Origin: MFD04716-140 sp963703125
Lineage (GTDB): Bacteria; Bacteroidota; Bacteroidia; Flavobacteriales; Flavobacteriaceae
Assembly (NCBI GenBank): GCA_963703125.1
Contig: OY969790.1
Span: forward strand, 310,001 to 374,000
DNA length: 64,000 nucleotides
Direction: 5' to 3'
How positions within the stretch are numbered: the stretch's first letter is position 1; every line of letters starts with the position of its first letter. Below are positions 33,238-43,026 of the stretch, one piece after another. The translations under genes were made by a program, and so were the position numbers. A model generated the notes under the pieces. That model did no database searches. It was given only the letters and a program-made list of their open reading frames with translations, and was not told where the DNA came from.

Positions 33238-36090
33238 TTATTTTGACAGGTACATTTTTCTTCTGTGGTACAATTCATAGAATTGGTCATCTTTAAGACT
33301 GTCAATAAAGAGAATGCTTTCACCGGTACTTTTCATTTCAGGCCCTAAATTTTTATTTACGTTAGGGAATTTATTAAATGAGAATACGGGTTGCTTAATG
33401 GCATAACCCTCCAATTGTGGATTAAATTTGAAATCCTTTACCTTCTTCTCTCCCAACATAACTTTAGTGGCATAATTCACATAGGGCTCCTTATACGCCT
33501 TGGCAATAAAGGGAACCGTACGCGATGCTCTCGGGTTTGCCTCAATAATATAGACCATATCATCCTTAATGGCGAATTGAATGTTGATCAATCCAACAGT
33601 GTTCAATGCTAAAGCTATTTTCTTGGTATGATCCTTTATTTGCTGCATTACAAACTCCCCTAAATTAAAAGGTGGCAATGTGGCATTGGAGTCACCTGAG
33701 TGGATCCCACAGGGTTCAATATGCTCCATAATGCCTATAATGTACACATCTTTTCCATCACAAATGGCATCAGCTTCAGCCTCGATGGCACCATCCAAAT
33801 AGTGGTCCAGCAACAATTTATTATTTGGAATTTTGTGAAGCAGATCTACGACATGTTCTTCCAATTCCTCTTTGTTGATAACAATTTTCATTCCCTGACC
33901 TCCCAAAACATAGGAAGGTCTCACCAAAAGAGGAAAATTAAGTCTATCCGAAAGTGCAAGGGCTTCATCCGCCGTTTCTGCGACTCCGAATTCTGGGTAA
34001 GGAATATTATTTTCCTGTAGGAGCCTTGAGAAGCTTCCCCTATCCTCGGCCAAATCCAAAGACTCATAACTAGTTCCGATTATTTTAATTCCGTATTTAG
34101 ATAATTTTTCGGCTAATTTCAGGGCTGTTTGCCCTCCAAGTTGTACAATGACACCTTCCGGCTTTTCATGGCGAATGATATCATAGATATGCTCCCAAAA
34201 AACCGGTTCAAAATAGAGTTTGTCTGCAGTATCAAAATCCGTAGAAACCGTTTCTGGGTTGCAATTGATCATGATGGTTTCGTAACCGCATTCGGCTGCT
34301 GCCAATACACCGTGGACACAGCAGTAATCAAATTCTATTCCCTGGCCAATGCGATTGGGTCCCGAACCGAGCACTACAATTTTCTTCTTTTCGGTTACTA
34401 TACTGTCATTTTGGACATAGCGCTCCCCGTCCGCAGTTTCAATTTCAGCTTCAAAAGTAGAATAGTAATACGGGGTCATGGCTTTGAATTCAGCAGCACA
34501 GGTATCTACTAATTTATATATCCTATTGACACCCATCTCTACTCTTTTGTTATAGACTTCACTTTCGTAACAGTCCAACATGTGAGCAATCTGTCTATCC
34601 GCGAAACCTTTTTGTTTTGCCTCGAGCATCAATTCTTTGGAAAGGCTCGCAATGGTATACTTGGAAATTTCTTTTTCCAAATGATGTAATTCCTCATATT
34701 GACGCAAGAACCACATATCAATTTTTGTAATATCATGGATTCGGCTCAACGGAATTCCCATTTGAATGGCATCATAGATGACAAAAACCCGATCCCAACT
34801 AGGAATCGTTAATTTGCTTATGATTTGGTCATAATCGGTATATCCCTTTCCATCAGCACCAAGTCCGTTTCTTTTTATCTCAAGGGATTGGGTCGCCTTG
34901 TGGAGTGCTTCTTGAAACGAGCGTCCGATTCCCATTACCTCCCCAACCGATTTCATTTGAAGCCCCAAGGTTCTATCAGAACCTTCGAATTTATCAAAAT
35001 TCCATCTTGGAATTTTCACGATGACATAATCTAAGGTAGGTTCAAACAATGCCGAAGTAGATTTTGTGATCTGATTGTCCAATTCGTCCAGCGAATATCC
35101 TATGGCCAATTTGGTGGCAATTTTTGCAATCGGATATCCAGTTGCTTTAGATGCCAATGCAGATGATCGCGACACCCTTGGGTTGATCTCTATGGCAATA
35201 ATATCTTCTTTCTCATCTGGGCTCACCGCAAACTGAACGTTACATCCTCCTTCAAAATCACCAATGCTGCGCATCATTTTGATGGCCATGTCGCGCATCT
35301 TTTGAAATGTTCTGTCAGATAGCGTCATTGCAGGTGCCACGGTTATGGAGTCTCCCGTATGTATGCCCATGGGATCCATATTTTCAATGGTACACATGAT
35401 GACCACATTGTCATTACAATCACGCAAAAGCTCTAGTTCATATTCTTTCCAGCCCATCAGGGCCTTATCTATCATCACTTCATGAATGGGCGAAATTTCG
35501 AGACCTCGACTCAATAATTCATCGAAGTCTTCGGGTTTATAAACAATTGCCGCACCGGCACCACCCAAGGTATAGGATGCGCGAATAACCAAGGGGAAGC
35601 CAAATTCTTGAGCTATCTCCTTCCCTTTTAGAAATGATGTAGCCGTCGCCTGTGGGGCCATCCCCACTCCTATTTTTAGCATCAATTCACGGAATTTCTC
35701 ACGATCCTCCGTGATATTGATCGCATCAATATCCACACCTATTAATTCTACTCCAAAATCTTTCCAAATTCCTTTTTCATCGGCCTCTATACATAGGTTC
35801 AATGCAGTTTGTCCGCCCATTGTGGGCAATACGGCATCAATCTGCGGATGTTCCTTTAAAATTTCAATAATAGATTTTGTCGTCAAAGGCTTTAAATACA
35901 CATGATCAGCCATTGATGGGTCTGTCATGATGGTCGCCGGATTGCTATTTATGAGAATAGTTTCTATCCCATCCTCCCGGAGGGAACGCAATGATTGCGA
36001 TCCTGCGTAATCAAACTCACAGGCTTGTCCTATTACTATGGGACCTGAACCAATAATTAATACCGAATTTAAATCTTTCCTTTTTGGCAT
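33238..36090 (-). CDS. carB: Carbamoyl-phosphate synthase large subunit, lacking the MGS domain
   Basis: A 950-residue CarB. The two homologous ATP-grasp halves are clear: VLIIGSGPIVIGQACEFDY with INPRVSRSSALASKATG, and VVLGSGPNRIGQGIEFDYCC with EANPRASRTVPFIAKA. The protein ends shortly after KSTGESILFIDSLKDDQFYELYHRR, so the C-terminal allosteric MGS-like domain of about 120 residues found in E. coli CarB (1073 residues) is absent. Catalysis should be intact, while UMP and ornithine control at that domain is lost. carA is not adjacent. The gene follows the rpmH terminator. Confidence 0.96.
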   Translation of the reverse strand: MPKRKDLNSVLIIGSGPIVIGQACEFDYAGSQSLRSLREDGIETILINSNPATIMTDPSMADHVYLKPLTTKSIIEILKEHPQIDAVLPTMGGQTALNLCIEADEKGIWKDFGVELIGVDIDAINITEDREKFRELMLKIGVGMAPQATATSFLKGKEIAQEFGFPLVIRASYTLGGAGAAIVYKPEDFDELLSRGLEISPIHEVMIDKALMGWKEYELELLRDCNDNVVIMCTIENMDPMGIHTGDSITVAPAMTLSDRTFQKMRDMAIKMMRSIGDFEGGCNVQFAVSPDEKEDIIAIEINPRVSRSSALASKATGYPIAKIATKLAIGYSLDELDNQITKSTSALFEPTLDYVIVKIPRWNFDKFEGSDRTLGLQMKSVGEVMGIGRSFQEALHKATQSLEIKRNGLGADGKGYTDYDQIISKLTIPSWDRVFVIYDAIQMGIPLSRIHDITKIDMWFLRQYEELHHLEKEISKYTIASLSKELMLEAKQKGFADRQIAHMLDCYESEVYNKRVEMGVNRIYKLVDTCAAEFKAMTPYYYSTFEAEIETADGERYVQNDSIVTEKKKIVVLGSGPNRIGQGIEFDYCCVHGVLAAAECGYETIMINCNPETVSTDFDTADKLYFEPVFWEHIYDIIRHEKPEGVIVQLGGQTALKLAEKLSKYGIKIIGTSYESLDLAEDRGSFSRLLQENNIPYPEFGVAETADEALALSDRLNFPLLVRPSYVLGGQGMKIVINKEELEEHVVDLLHKIPNNKLLLDHYLDGAIEAEADAICDGKDVYIIGIMEHIEPCGIHSGDSNATLPPFNLGEFVMQQIKDHTKKIALALNTVGLINIQFAIKDDMVYIIEANPRASRTVPFIAKAYKEPYVNYATKVMLGEKKVKDFKFNPQLEGYAIKQPVFSFNKFPNVNKNLGPEMKSTGESILFIDSLKDDQFYELYHRRKMYLSK

Positions 36091-36117
36091 TTTATAGTTT
36101 TTATCTCACAATCGGTC

Positions 36118-36154
36118 AAAAAAAAGGTGCTACTTCCGAAAAAGTAACACCCTT
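36118..36154 (-). terminator. Terminator of rpmH
   Basis: On the minus strand AAGGGTG-T-TACTT pairs with AAGTA-G-CACCTT (one mismatch pair) and is followed by eight T residues, 20 bp after the L34 stop. Confidence 0.8.
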
Positions 36155-36174
36155 ATTTTGAATTGATTCAATCA

Positions 36175-36342
36175 TTATTTTTTATGTCTCGGCTCAGAAG
36201 ATACAGTTAATTTCTTTCTTCCTTTTGCTCTTCTGCGTGCAAGAACTTTTCTTCCGTTAACAGATGCCATGCGCTCCCTAAAACCATGTTTGTTTCTTCT
36301 CTTTCGCTTTGATGGCTGATATGTTCTTTGTGTACCGGGCAT
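36175..36342 (-). CDS. rpmH: 50S ribosomal protein L34
   Basis: A 55-residue, very basic protein. The core TYQPSKRKRRNKHGFRERM and VNGRKVLARRRAKGRKKL is diagnostic of L34. The start adds three residues (PGT) before the usual KRT-like opening; this ATG is the only one in frame before the promoter. It has a perfect promoter and a terminator, so it is a single-gene unit. Unlike in many bacteria, rnpA and dnaA are not adjacent. Confidence 0.96.
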   Translation of the reverse strand: MPGTQRTYQPSKRKRRNKHGFRERMASVNGRKVLARRRAKGRKKLTVSSEPRHKK

Positions 36343-36400
36343 TTTATAATCCTTTTTGTTGTTCTAAAAACTTGCAGGTTCGGCCCGCAAAATCTGGGCG

Positions 36401-36431
36401 CAAATATACAAAGACTTTTTGCTTTGACAAA
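36401..36431 (-). promoter_or_regulatory. Promoter of rpmH
   Basis: Minus-strand TTTG (36428-36431), 19 nt and TATATTTG (36401-36408): perfect consensus. The start region GCGCCCAG resembles the GCACCCTG of the L28 and L31 promoters. Confidence 0.78.
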
Positions 36432-36527
36432 TGAATTAAAAAAATATTTTCAAAGATAGCTTACCTGCCTCAGGTCTGTTTTTATTACTTTTGCAAAAGT
36501 AAAAATTTTGGCCATACCCCCTCAATT

Positions 36528-37412
36528 ATGAAACACTCATTTGGACTGGTTCTGTTTCTATTTTGCAATGTTGGCATCTTTGCCCAAAACACCTTAAAAT
36601 ACAATCTAAAAAAGGGTGATGTTTTTACTGTGGAACAGGAAGCCCAACAAATAATTACACAAGAATTGGAGGGAGAGACCCATGAACTGACCAATAAAAT
36701 TGATGGCATTCTTGAGTTTAAGGTTCTGGGTAAAGTGGCGGAAAACTATGAAATAGAATTTACTTTTAAAGACCTTAATCTATTGATGACCTCAAACTTG
36801 CAAGGGGAATTGATAAACATAAAGGCAAAAGAAATTGTTGAAGGGGATATGCAATCCCAAATTTTCAATAGCTTGTTAGATAGCCCGGTAAAGTTGATCT
36901 TGACTACCACTGGCAATATTCTTGAAGTCAAAGGCGGTGATAGCCTTGTTTCGAAAATGGCCAGAGCATCCGGTTTAACAGATGAATTTTCACTGAAAAT
37001 GATGAAGAACTCCCTTGAAAAGGAGTTTGGGTCAGAGGCATTATCCAATAACTATAAACAAATGACCTATATTTATCCCCCATCCCCTTTAAAAATTGGT
37101 GATACCTGGGAAAATGAATACGAAGGCAAGTTAAATGCAAAGAACAAATGGACCCTAGATTCTCTCAGCACAACCCATAGCAGTATACATGGTGATGCAA
37201 AGGTGGTTATGGACGTTTCCGAAGCGGCAACTACCATGAAACTAAGTGGCTCACAGCATTCGGAAATTTTGGCGGACCTAGGGACCGGATTTATTACAAA
37301 AATGATCGTGGAAGGCTCCTCGAAAGGTTTTTCAACTATGTCCCAAATGGGCGAGAAAGAAATACCAACAACCATAAAATCTATTATTACCTACCAACTA
37401 ATCAAAGCATAA
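36528..37412 (+). CDS. DUF6263 family exported protein
   Basis: A 294-residue protein with a signal peptide ending in IFAQ (about residue 20). The body is beta-rich with the pattern of DUF6263: LKYNLKKGDVFTVEQEAQQ, IEFTFKDLNLLMTSN, PVKLILTTTGNILEVKGGD, YPPSPLKIGDTWENEY and ITYQLIKA. Function is unknown. It ends 1 bp before the TPR gene start, so the two form an operon. An exact -7 element, TACTTTTG, is at 36486-36493, with no clear -33. Confidence 0.8.
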   Translation: MKHSFGLVLFLFCNVGIFAQNTLKYNLKKGDVFTVEQEAQQIITQELEGETHELTNKIDGILEFKVLGKVAENYEIEFTFKDLNLLMTSNLQGELINIKAKEIVEGDMQSQIFNSLLDSPVKLILTTTGNILEVKGGDSLVSKMARASGLTDEFSLKMMKNSLEKEFGSEALSNNYKQMTYIYPPSPLKIGDTWENEYEGKLNAKNKWTLDSLSTTHSSIHGDAKVVMDVSEAATTMKLSGSQHSEILADLGTGFITKMIVEGSSKGFSTMSQMGEKEIPTTIKSIITYQLIKA

Positions 37413-37413
37413 A

Positions 37414-37929
37414 ATGTTTCATAAAATTTTTAAACTTATCATCGCTGGTCTTATTCTTGCCTATTCCGGCTACCAATTTGTTGAGGGTAATATTGGGAAT
37501 GGGATATTTTTAATTCTGCTCTCCCTCATTTTCATATTCCTGTATTTCAGGAATGAGATGATTTTACTCGCATTTTTACGAATGCGAAAACAAGATTTGG
37601 ATGGAACGCAAAAGTGGCTGGATAAAATCAAGAACCCTGAAGGCGCATTGGTTAAAAAACAGCAAGGTTATTTCAATTATTTACATGGCATCATCCATTC
37701 GCAAAAGAACCTGACCCAAGCGGAAAAGTATTTCAAGAAAGCCCTTAAGTTAGGATTAACAATGGATTATGACGTTGCCATGGCCAAATTAAGTTTAGCG
37801 GGGATAGCCATGCAAAAACGTCGAAAAAGAGAGGCAACTATATTATTGAACGAAGCAAAAAAGTTGGATAAGAACAACATGCTGACCGAACAAATCAAAA
37901 TGATGCAACAGCAAATGAAAAAGATTTAG
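37414..37929 (+). CDS. Membrane-anchored TPR-like protein
   Basis: A 171-residue protein with two hydrophobic spans (about 7-22 and 28-47, LILAYSGYQFVEGNIGNG between them) and a soluble helical part. GYFNYLHGIIHSQKNLTQAEKYFKKALKLG is a TPR unit, followed by a second, weaker helix pair and a Gln-Met-rich end. TPRs bind proteins. It directly follows the DUF6263 gene and its last 4 bp overlap the end of the convergent cls gene. Confidence 0.75.
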   Translation: MFHKIFKLIIAGLILAYSGYQFVEGNIGNGIFLILLSLIFIFLYFRNEMILLAFLRMRKQDLDGTQKWLDKIKNPEGALVKKQQGYFNYLHGIIHSQKNLTQAEKYFKKALKLGLTMDYDVAMAKLSLAGIAMQKRRKREATILLNEAKKLDKNNMLTEQIKMMQQQMKKI

Positions 37930-39389
37930 AGTAATGGCCCCCAAAGCCTGCAGACCGATTCTTTTAATTTTCTTGTCACACTTCGCTTTTGCCATCGATC
38001 CAAATCAACTTCTTCGCATTCAAGTAAATCTTGTTCAAAGATTTTTTTAAGCTCAAATGCAATTTTCCTGTCATATATCATGGCATTGATCTCAAAATTG
38101 ATGGAAAAGCTCCTATAGTCCAAATTGGCTGTACCTATACTGCTAAATATATCGTCAATCACGATAGATTTGGCATGCACAAAACCCTTTTTATACCTAT
38201 AGATCTTAATTTTGGATTCCAGTAATTGTTCAATATAGGAGTCAGAGGCGTACTGCGCACCTAGCGAATCTGATTTATATGGGATGATGATAGACACTTC
38301 TACACCACTTCTGGAGGCTGTGCTCAATGCAGTTATGATTTCATCATTGGGCACTAAATATGGAGAGGTAATGAATATGTAATCCTTAGCACTATTGATT
38401 GCGGAAAAAAGAGCTTCCATAATGTTAGCCCAATCGGTATCAGGGCCACTGGCGGCTATTTGAACAGCGACCGGAGCGTTGGTATTGGGTTTCTGATCGG
38501 GGAACATCCGAGTTTCCAGATCGAGCTCTTTGGCAGAAACAAATTCCCAGCTTAATAAAAATGAAAGTTGCAGCGAGCCTACAGCACTTCCTTCCAATCT
38601 CAAATGGGTATCACGCCAGTATACTTCATTTTTATATGAATTATCATATTTATTTTCGATATTAATTCCACCAACATATCCAATGCGACCATCTATCACG
38701 ACTATTTTACGATGATCGCGGTAGTTTAGTTTGCTGGTAGAGTTTGAAAATATAACAGGCATAAATGGAAAATGCTCAATAGCACTTTCAGTCATCCTAT
38801 TTTTGGTTTTCGAGGTCATATCGCTGCCCACATCATCATAAATTAAACGAACCTGTACCCCCTCGGCCGCTTTCTTTAATAGAATTTCAATTATTTCACT
38901 CCCAAGTTCATCATCGACGATAACAAAATATTCCATATGAATATGAAATCTTGCCTTAAGGAGGTCTTCTCTAAGCATTTTGAATTTCCCTTCCCCGTTT
39001 ATTAGAATTTTAGCATCGTTATCATAGGTCATTACAGCCTTTTCATTGTTTTGCAACAACCGATAAATCTTCATGATACCTTCTCCAAATTCCTCCTCAA
39101 AATCTTCCTTTTCAGCTTCGTTGAGCTTAAATTTTGCTTTCCATTCCTTTAATTTATGGTTATCAAGCAACCGTTTTTTCTGGAAAATTTTGTTTTTGCG
39201 ATAATCTTGTCCTACCAAATAATAGACCAACAATCCCAAAAACGGGAGAGTGACCAGGGCAAATAGATACGTTAAGGTCTTTACCGGATTACTGTTTCTA
39301 AGAATAATGCTAATCGCGAAAATTGCAACTAAAAGATAATTCAAGCCAAATAAAATTGGCCAAACATTATCTTTTATGAATGCCCCCAT
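37926..39389 (-). CDS. cls: Cardiolipin synthase
   Basis: A 487-residue phospholipase D-family enzyme. Two N-terminal membrane spans (about 10-60) are followed by two HKD motifs: HRKIVVIDGRIGYVGG and HAKSIVIDDIFSSIGTANLDYRS. It makes cardiolipin from two phosphatidylglycerols. The spans and the QDYRKNKIF linker are typical of bacterial ClsA-type proteins. Its ATG shares one base with the stop codon of the lytic transglycosylase gene, so they are co-translated. Confidence 0.93.
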   Translation of the reverse strand: MGAFIKDNVWPILFGLNYLLVAIFAISIILRNSNPVKTLTYLFALVTLPFLGLLVYYLVGQDYRKNKIFQKKRLLDNHKLKEWKAKFKLNEAEKEDFEEEFGEGIMKIYRLLQNNEKAVMTYDNDAKILINGEGKFKMLREDLLKARFHIHMEYFVIVDDELGSEIIEILLKKAAEGVQVRLIYDDVGSDMTSKTKNRMTESAIEHFPFMPVIFSNSTSKLNYRDHRKIVVIDGRIGYVGGINIENKYDNSYKNEVYWRDTHLRLEGSAVGSLQLSFLLSWEFVSAKELDLETRMFPDQKPNTNAPVAVQIAASGPDTDWANIMEALFSAINSAKDYIFITSPYLVPNDEIITALSTASRSGVEVSIIIPYKSDSLGAQYASDSYIEQLLESKIKIYRYKKGFVHAKSIVIDDIFSSIGTANLDYRSFSINFEINAMIYDRKIAFELKKIFEQDLLECEEVDLDRWQKRSVTRKLKESVCRLWGPLL

Positions 39390-40339
39390 TATTTGCCCAT
39401 TTTATAATAGCCTTTGTTGGGAATTTCAATAGTGTACGTTTTACGGGATACATTGTTCAAATGTGGCTCCCTTAACCAAGGATTGTGCCTTTTAAGAATT
39501 TTGTAGTTGATCTCATATTGTTTGGCAAAATCTGCGAAACTTAGTATCGATTCGTTCACTTCCACATTAAAGGTAGGCACAGATTGATACAGATCGTCTT
39601 TATTGATATCAAAACCATATTTCCCCGGATTGCTCAAAATCTCTTTGATGGCCATTATCCTAAAAACGTAGCGACCTGTTTCCTCACCTAGCAAAAGATC
39701 ATAATAGTCATCGGCCTTTTGAATTCCCATAAATTTATCTATTGATCCAGTTCCCGTATTATAGGTGGCTGCGGCCATCGTCCAACTACCATATTTTTTC
39801 TTATAATTGTTTATGTACCTGCAGGCGACTTCGGTGGCCTTCTCAATATGATACCTCTCGTCCACATTGTCATTGATTTCCAATCCATATTCCTTGCCTG
39901 TAGGTTTCATTATTTGCCAAAATCCAGTAGCTCCTGCAGGCGAAACTACGTTTTGAAGTCCACTCTCGGCGACCGCCAAATACTTAAAATCATCCGGAAT
40001 TCCGTTTTTTGATAAAATAGGCTCTATTATGGGGAAATATTTATTGGCTCTTTTCATTAACAAAAGTGCATTGGACTGCCAATAAGTATTTACCAAAAAC
40101 TCTCTATCAACCCGTTCCATAACTTCTGGATCACCCATTGGGACGGCTTCACCGGCAAAATTGAGATTTTCGGGAATTTCAATAGTTGTTATTCGATACC
40201 CATTGGTGTTGCTGTCATTTTTAGCAACATTCATTATATCATCATTGTTCGGCGATACATTATCCTGCACGGCGAATATCAATGTGCTAACCACAAAAAA
40301 CACTCCTAAAAGCATTAATATATTTTTCAAAATCTTCAT
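39389..40339 (-). CDS. Lytic transglycosylase (SLT/MltD-like)
   Basis: A 316-residue protein with an N-terminal signal or anchor (residues 8-24). The SLT domain is at about 105-235: KYLAVAESGLQ with the catalytic Glu, SPAGATGFWQIMKPTGKEYGL, and AAATYNTGTGSIDKF. The C-terminal part (FADFAKQYEINYKILKRHNPWL) looks like a divergent LysM segment for peptidoglycan binding. It cleaves glycan strands with formation of anhydro-MurNAc. It forms a two-gene unit with cls. Confidence 0.9.
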   Translation of the reverse strand: MKILKNILMLLGVFFVVSTLIFAVQDNVSPNNDDIMNVAKNDSNTNGYRITTIEIPENLNFAGEAVPMGDPEVMERVDREFLVNTYWQSNALLLMKRANKYFPIIEPILSKNGIPDDFKYLAVAESGLQNVVSPAGATGFWQIMKPTGKEYGLEINDNVDERYHIEKATEVACRYINNYKKKYGSWTMAAATYNTGTGSIDKFMGIQKADDYYDLLLGEETGRYVFRIMAIKEILSNPGKYGFDINKDDLYQSVPTFNVEVNESILSFADFAKQYEINYKILKRHNPWLREPHLNNVSRKTYTIEIPNKGYYKMGK

Positions 40340-40383
40340 AGCATCCTTATTTATAGTTACTCAAAGGTAGTATTACAACTGTC

Positions 40384-41046
40384 TTAATCCAAAATAATTG
40401 TGGGGAGGTTTTCATTAAACCATTTTGCTCGATGAATGATCATTGTGTGAGTCCCGTTCACGACGGGAATGTAATCTTTAATATGGGCTACGGGAAAGAC
40501 CGCATCCTTATCGCCGTGAATATGAACTACATTCTCTTGACACTCTGTTTGTTGCCAATTGATCATTTGGTCAATAGACCAGTCAAGATAATATTTATCG
40601 CGAATGGACAAATATTCTTCATATAGTTTCAATCGTTTGGTAATTGACTCGCCGAAAGCATATTTCGCAAGGAGTTCAACATTATTAACCAACCCTGTAG
40701 GCAATAGCTTGTGCAATTTTGTATATCTGGAAAAAATCATTCGCTTCGGAAGTTCGGACTGCATTTTAACGCTTGAAACTACAATCACCTTATGAACTTT
40801 CATTAGTTTGGCCATTTCTTGTACAAGTATGCCTCCGAACGAAACACCAAGTAAAACGGGATTAGTATGCTTTACCTGTTTGCTCATTTCTGCGGCATAT
40901 TCAGATATGGTCATGTTCTCCTTGGGAACAAACCATTCCAGTAAATGTTGTTCAAATAGATCAGTAGGCAAATCAATATTTTTAAAGATAGATGGGTTTG
41001 CAGCCAATCCCGGCATTAGGTACACTTGTATTCTCTTGTCGCTCAT
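40384..41046 (-). CDS. Alpha/beta hydrolase
   Basis: A 220-residue alpha/beta-hydrolase-fold protein. I start at MSDKRIQVYLMPGLAANPS, where the fold begins; the frame is open further upstream but runs through the promoter region (minus-strand TATTTTTG near 41061). The nucleophile elbow is GVSFGG, the acid is likely Asp in HGDKDAVFP, and the His is in NGTHTMI. No lid domain is obvious. The substrate is unknown. It lies 44 bp upstream of the lytic transglycosylase-cls pair and may be co-transcribed. Confidence 0.82.
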   Translation of the reverse strand: MSDKRIQVYLMPGLAANPSIFKNIDLPTDLFEQHLLEWFVPKENMTISEYAAEMSKQVKHTNPVLLGVSFGGILVQEMAKLMKVHKVIVVSSVKMQSELPKRMIFSRYTKLHKLLPTGLVNNVELLAKYAFGESITKRLKLYEEYLSIRDKYYLDWSIDQMINWQQTECQENVVHIHGDKDAVFPVAHIKDYIPVVNGTHTMIIHRAKWFNENLPTIILD

Positions 41047-41212
41047 AGTGCTTGAACTAAGGCAAAAATAGGATAATTGCTTTTTTTTTATTACTTTTGT
41101 TCCAGTTGCAGATATTACCCGCAAAATTTCTGCTTAGTATGTAAAAGTATAGAATTACGATTTGGGAACATCGTAATTTTTTTGTCTAAGACCAATTTTA
41201 AAATCAAACTAT

Positions 41213-41506
41213 ATGAATGAAGTAGAGATTAAGGACAACAGTTTCTTGCGCCAATTTGAAACTAGGGTCGATGGTCATTTAGCCAAGATTGAATATTCTT
41301 CACAGGAGCGCAAAGTATTTTTGACCAAATTGGTCATCCCTGAAGAAATTACAAGAGAGGGTTTCAAGGAAGAGTTTATCAAATCAGTTCTTCACGTTAT
41401 TCAGGAAAACAATCAACGAGTTGTGCCAACGAGCCCTCAAATTGCAGGTTTTCTAAGAAAAAACAGACAGTACAAGGAGATGTTGCCAGTTGGCATTCGA
41501 ATCTAA
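41213..41506 (+). CDS. GCN5-related small acetyltransferase (PF14542-like)
   Basis: A 97-residue single-domain protein that fits the short GNAT-like family with PF14542: FETRVDGHLAKIEYSSQERKVFLTKLVIPEEI, and SPQIAGFLRKNRQYKEML with the conserved C-terminal Cys replaced or absent. The mini-fold binds CoA. Its acceptor is unknown. It is divergent from the alpha/beta hydrolase and ends 6 bp before a strong terminator. Confidence 0.8.
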   Translation: MNEVEIKDNSFLRQFETRVDGHLAKIEYSSQERKVFLTKLVIPEEITREGFKEEFIKSVLHVIQENNQRVVPTSPQIAGFLRKNRQYKEMLPVGIRI

Positions 41507-41512
41507 AAAATC

Positions 41513-41540
41513 AAATCCCGCTGGTAGCGGGATTTTTTTT
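41513..41540 (+). terminator. Terminator of the small acetyltransferase gene
   Basis: A perfect 10-bp stem AAATCCCGCT/AGCGGGATTT with loop GGT and a T-tract. It may also serve mtaB from the other side. Confidence 0.85.
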
Positions 41541-41585
41541 GCTCTTTTATATATTTTCATCTTTCCTGTTTCCAATGGTTTGAGT

Positions 41586-42917
41586 TCAGTTTATTTCTAT
41601 CGGCATTTTTGCGAATTCAATGCACACCAAACCGTCAACAGCAATTTCAGTAAGTATAACTTCTTGCAAAGTATTTACCAGTTCTGGATTCCAGGGTGCC
41701 TTTACTTTAATATAGTTTTCGGTAAATCCCTGAATGTAACCCTCTTTATTTTCCCCCTCGAACAAAACAGTTCTTTTTGAGCCCAGTTGACTTTCGTAAA
41801 ATGATCTTCTCTTTTTAACCGAAAGCCCTCGAAGCATTCTACTTCTCTTATTTCTGACTTTTTGATCGACCGCTCCATCCATTGAAACCGCCAAAGTATT
41901 GTCCCTTTCCGAATAGGTGAAAACATGCAGATATGAAATATCGAGCTCATTCAAAAAATGATATGTTTCAAGAAAGTGTTCGTCGGTCTCACCTGGAAAG
42001 CCTACAATGACATCAACACCAATACAGGCATGCGGCATAGTTTCCCTAATTCTTTTGACCCGATCCACATACAAGTCGCTAAGATATCTGCGCCGCATAT
42101 TTTTTAGGATATCGTCACTACCACTCTGCAAAGGAATATGAAAATGGGGTACAAAACATTTGCTTTGGGCCACAAAGTCTATGGTCTCGTTTTTTAAAAG
42201 ATTAGGCTCAATGGAGGAGATTCGCAACCGATGAATCCCATGAACGTCATCCAAAGCTCTCACTAAATCCAAGAAAGTGTGCTCATGTTTTTTGTTACCG
42301 AATTCTCCCTTACCATAATCCCCAATATTAACCCCGGTCAAAACTATTTCCTTAATCCCTTTTTCAGATATTTCAGCAGCATTTTTTAGGACATTTTCCA
42401 ATGTGTCGCTACGGGAAATACCACGTGCCAAGGGAATGGTACAATACGTACATTTATAATCACACCCATCCTGCACTTTCAGGAATGCCCTTGTACGGTC
42501 GCCAATTGCATAGCTCCCAACATAAAAATCAGTCTCTTCAATTTCACAGGAATGCACTTCACCGATTTCATTTTTGGAAAGATCATTTACATAATCCGTA
42601 ATTTTGAATTTCTCTTTTGCACCCAAAACAAGGTCCACACCATCTACTGCCGCTAATTGTTCCGGTTTAAGTTGTGCGTAGCACCCAATAGCGGCAACAA
42701 AAGCTGCGGGATTCAATTTTTGTGCTTGCTTTACAATGGTTTTAAATTTTTTATCTGCATTTTCAGTAACAGAACATGTATTGATCACATACATATCTGC
42801 CTTTTCCGAGAAGTCCACACGCTCAAACCCATCTTCCACAAAACTTCTCGCAATGGTAGAAGTCTCTGAGAAATTGAGCTTACAGCCCAGTGTGTAAAAT
42901 GCAACTTTTTTCTTCAT
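41586..42917 (-). CDS. mtaB: tRNA t6A37 methylthiotransferase MtaB
   Basis: A 443-residue radical SAM methylthiotransferase. The start at MKKKVAFYTLGCKLNFSE is placed by the family N-terminus. Cluster cysteines are in GCKLN, NTCSVTE and GCYAQ, and the radical SAM motif is CDYKCTYCTIPLARG. The TLGCKLN opening separates MtaB from RimO (also present, at 14215) and MiaB. It converts t6A37 to ms2t6A in tRNAs reading ANN codons. A minus-strand TATCTTTG lies about 30 nt upstream. Confidence 0.94.
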   Translation of the reverse strand: MKKKVAFYTLGCKLNFSETSTIARSFVEDGFERVDFSEKADMYVINTCSVTENADKKFKTIVKQAQKLNPAAFVAAIGCYAQLKPEQLAAVDGVDLVLGAKEKFKITDYVNDLSKNEIGEVHSCEIEETDFYVGSYAIGDRTRAFLKVQDGCDYKCTYCTIPLARGISRSDTLENVLKNAAEISEKGIKEIVLTGVNIGDYGKGEFGNKKHEHTFLDLVRALDDVHGIHRLRISSIEPNLLKNETIDFVAQSKCFVPHFHIPLQSGSDDILKNMRRRYLSDLYVDRVKRIRETMPHACIGVDVIVGFPGETDEHFLETYHFLNELDISYLHVFTYSERDNTLAVSMDGAVDQKVRNKRSRMLRGLSVKKRRSFYESQLGSKRTVLFEGENKEGYIQGFTENYIKVKAPWNPELVNTLQEVILTEIAVDGLVCIEFAKMPIEIN

Positions 42918-43026
42918 TCCAAATACGATTCCAAAAACAGGATTGCAAAGATACAATAATTGAAAAGTTCATTTTCAATACATATCAATATGATCAAGCA
43001 ATTGATAGTTTTTTATCCAAAGGGCC

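Noticed and set aside
40384..41124. Longer alpha/beta hydrolase start at 41124
   Set aside because: The extension crosses a perfect -7 element on the same strand, and the fold starts at 41046.
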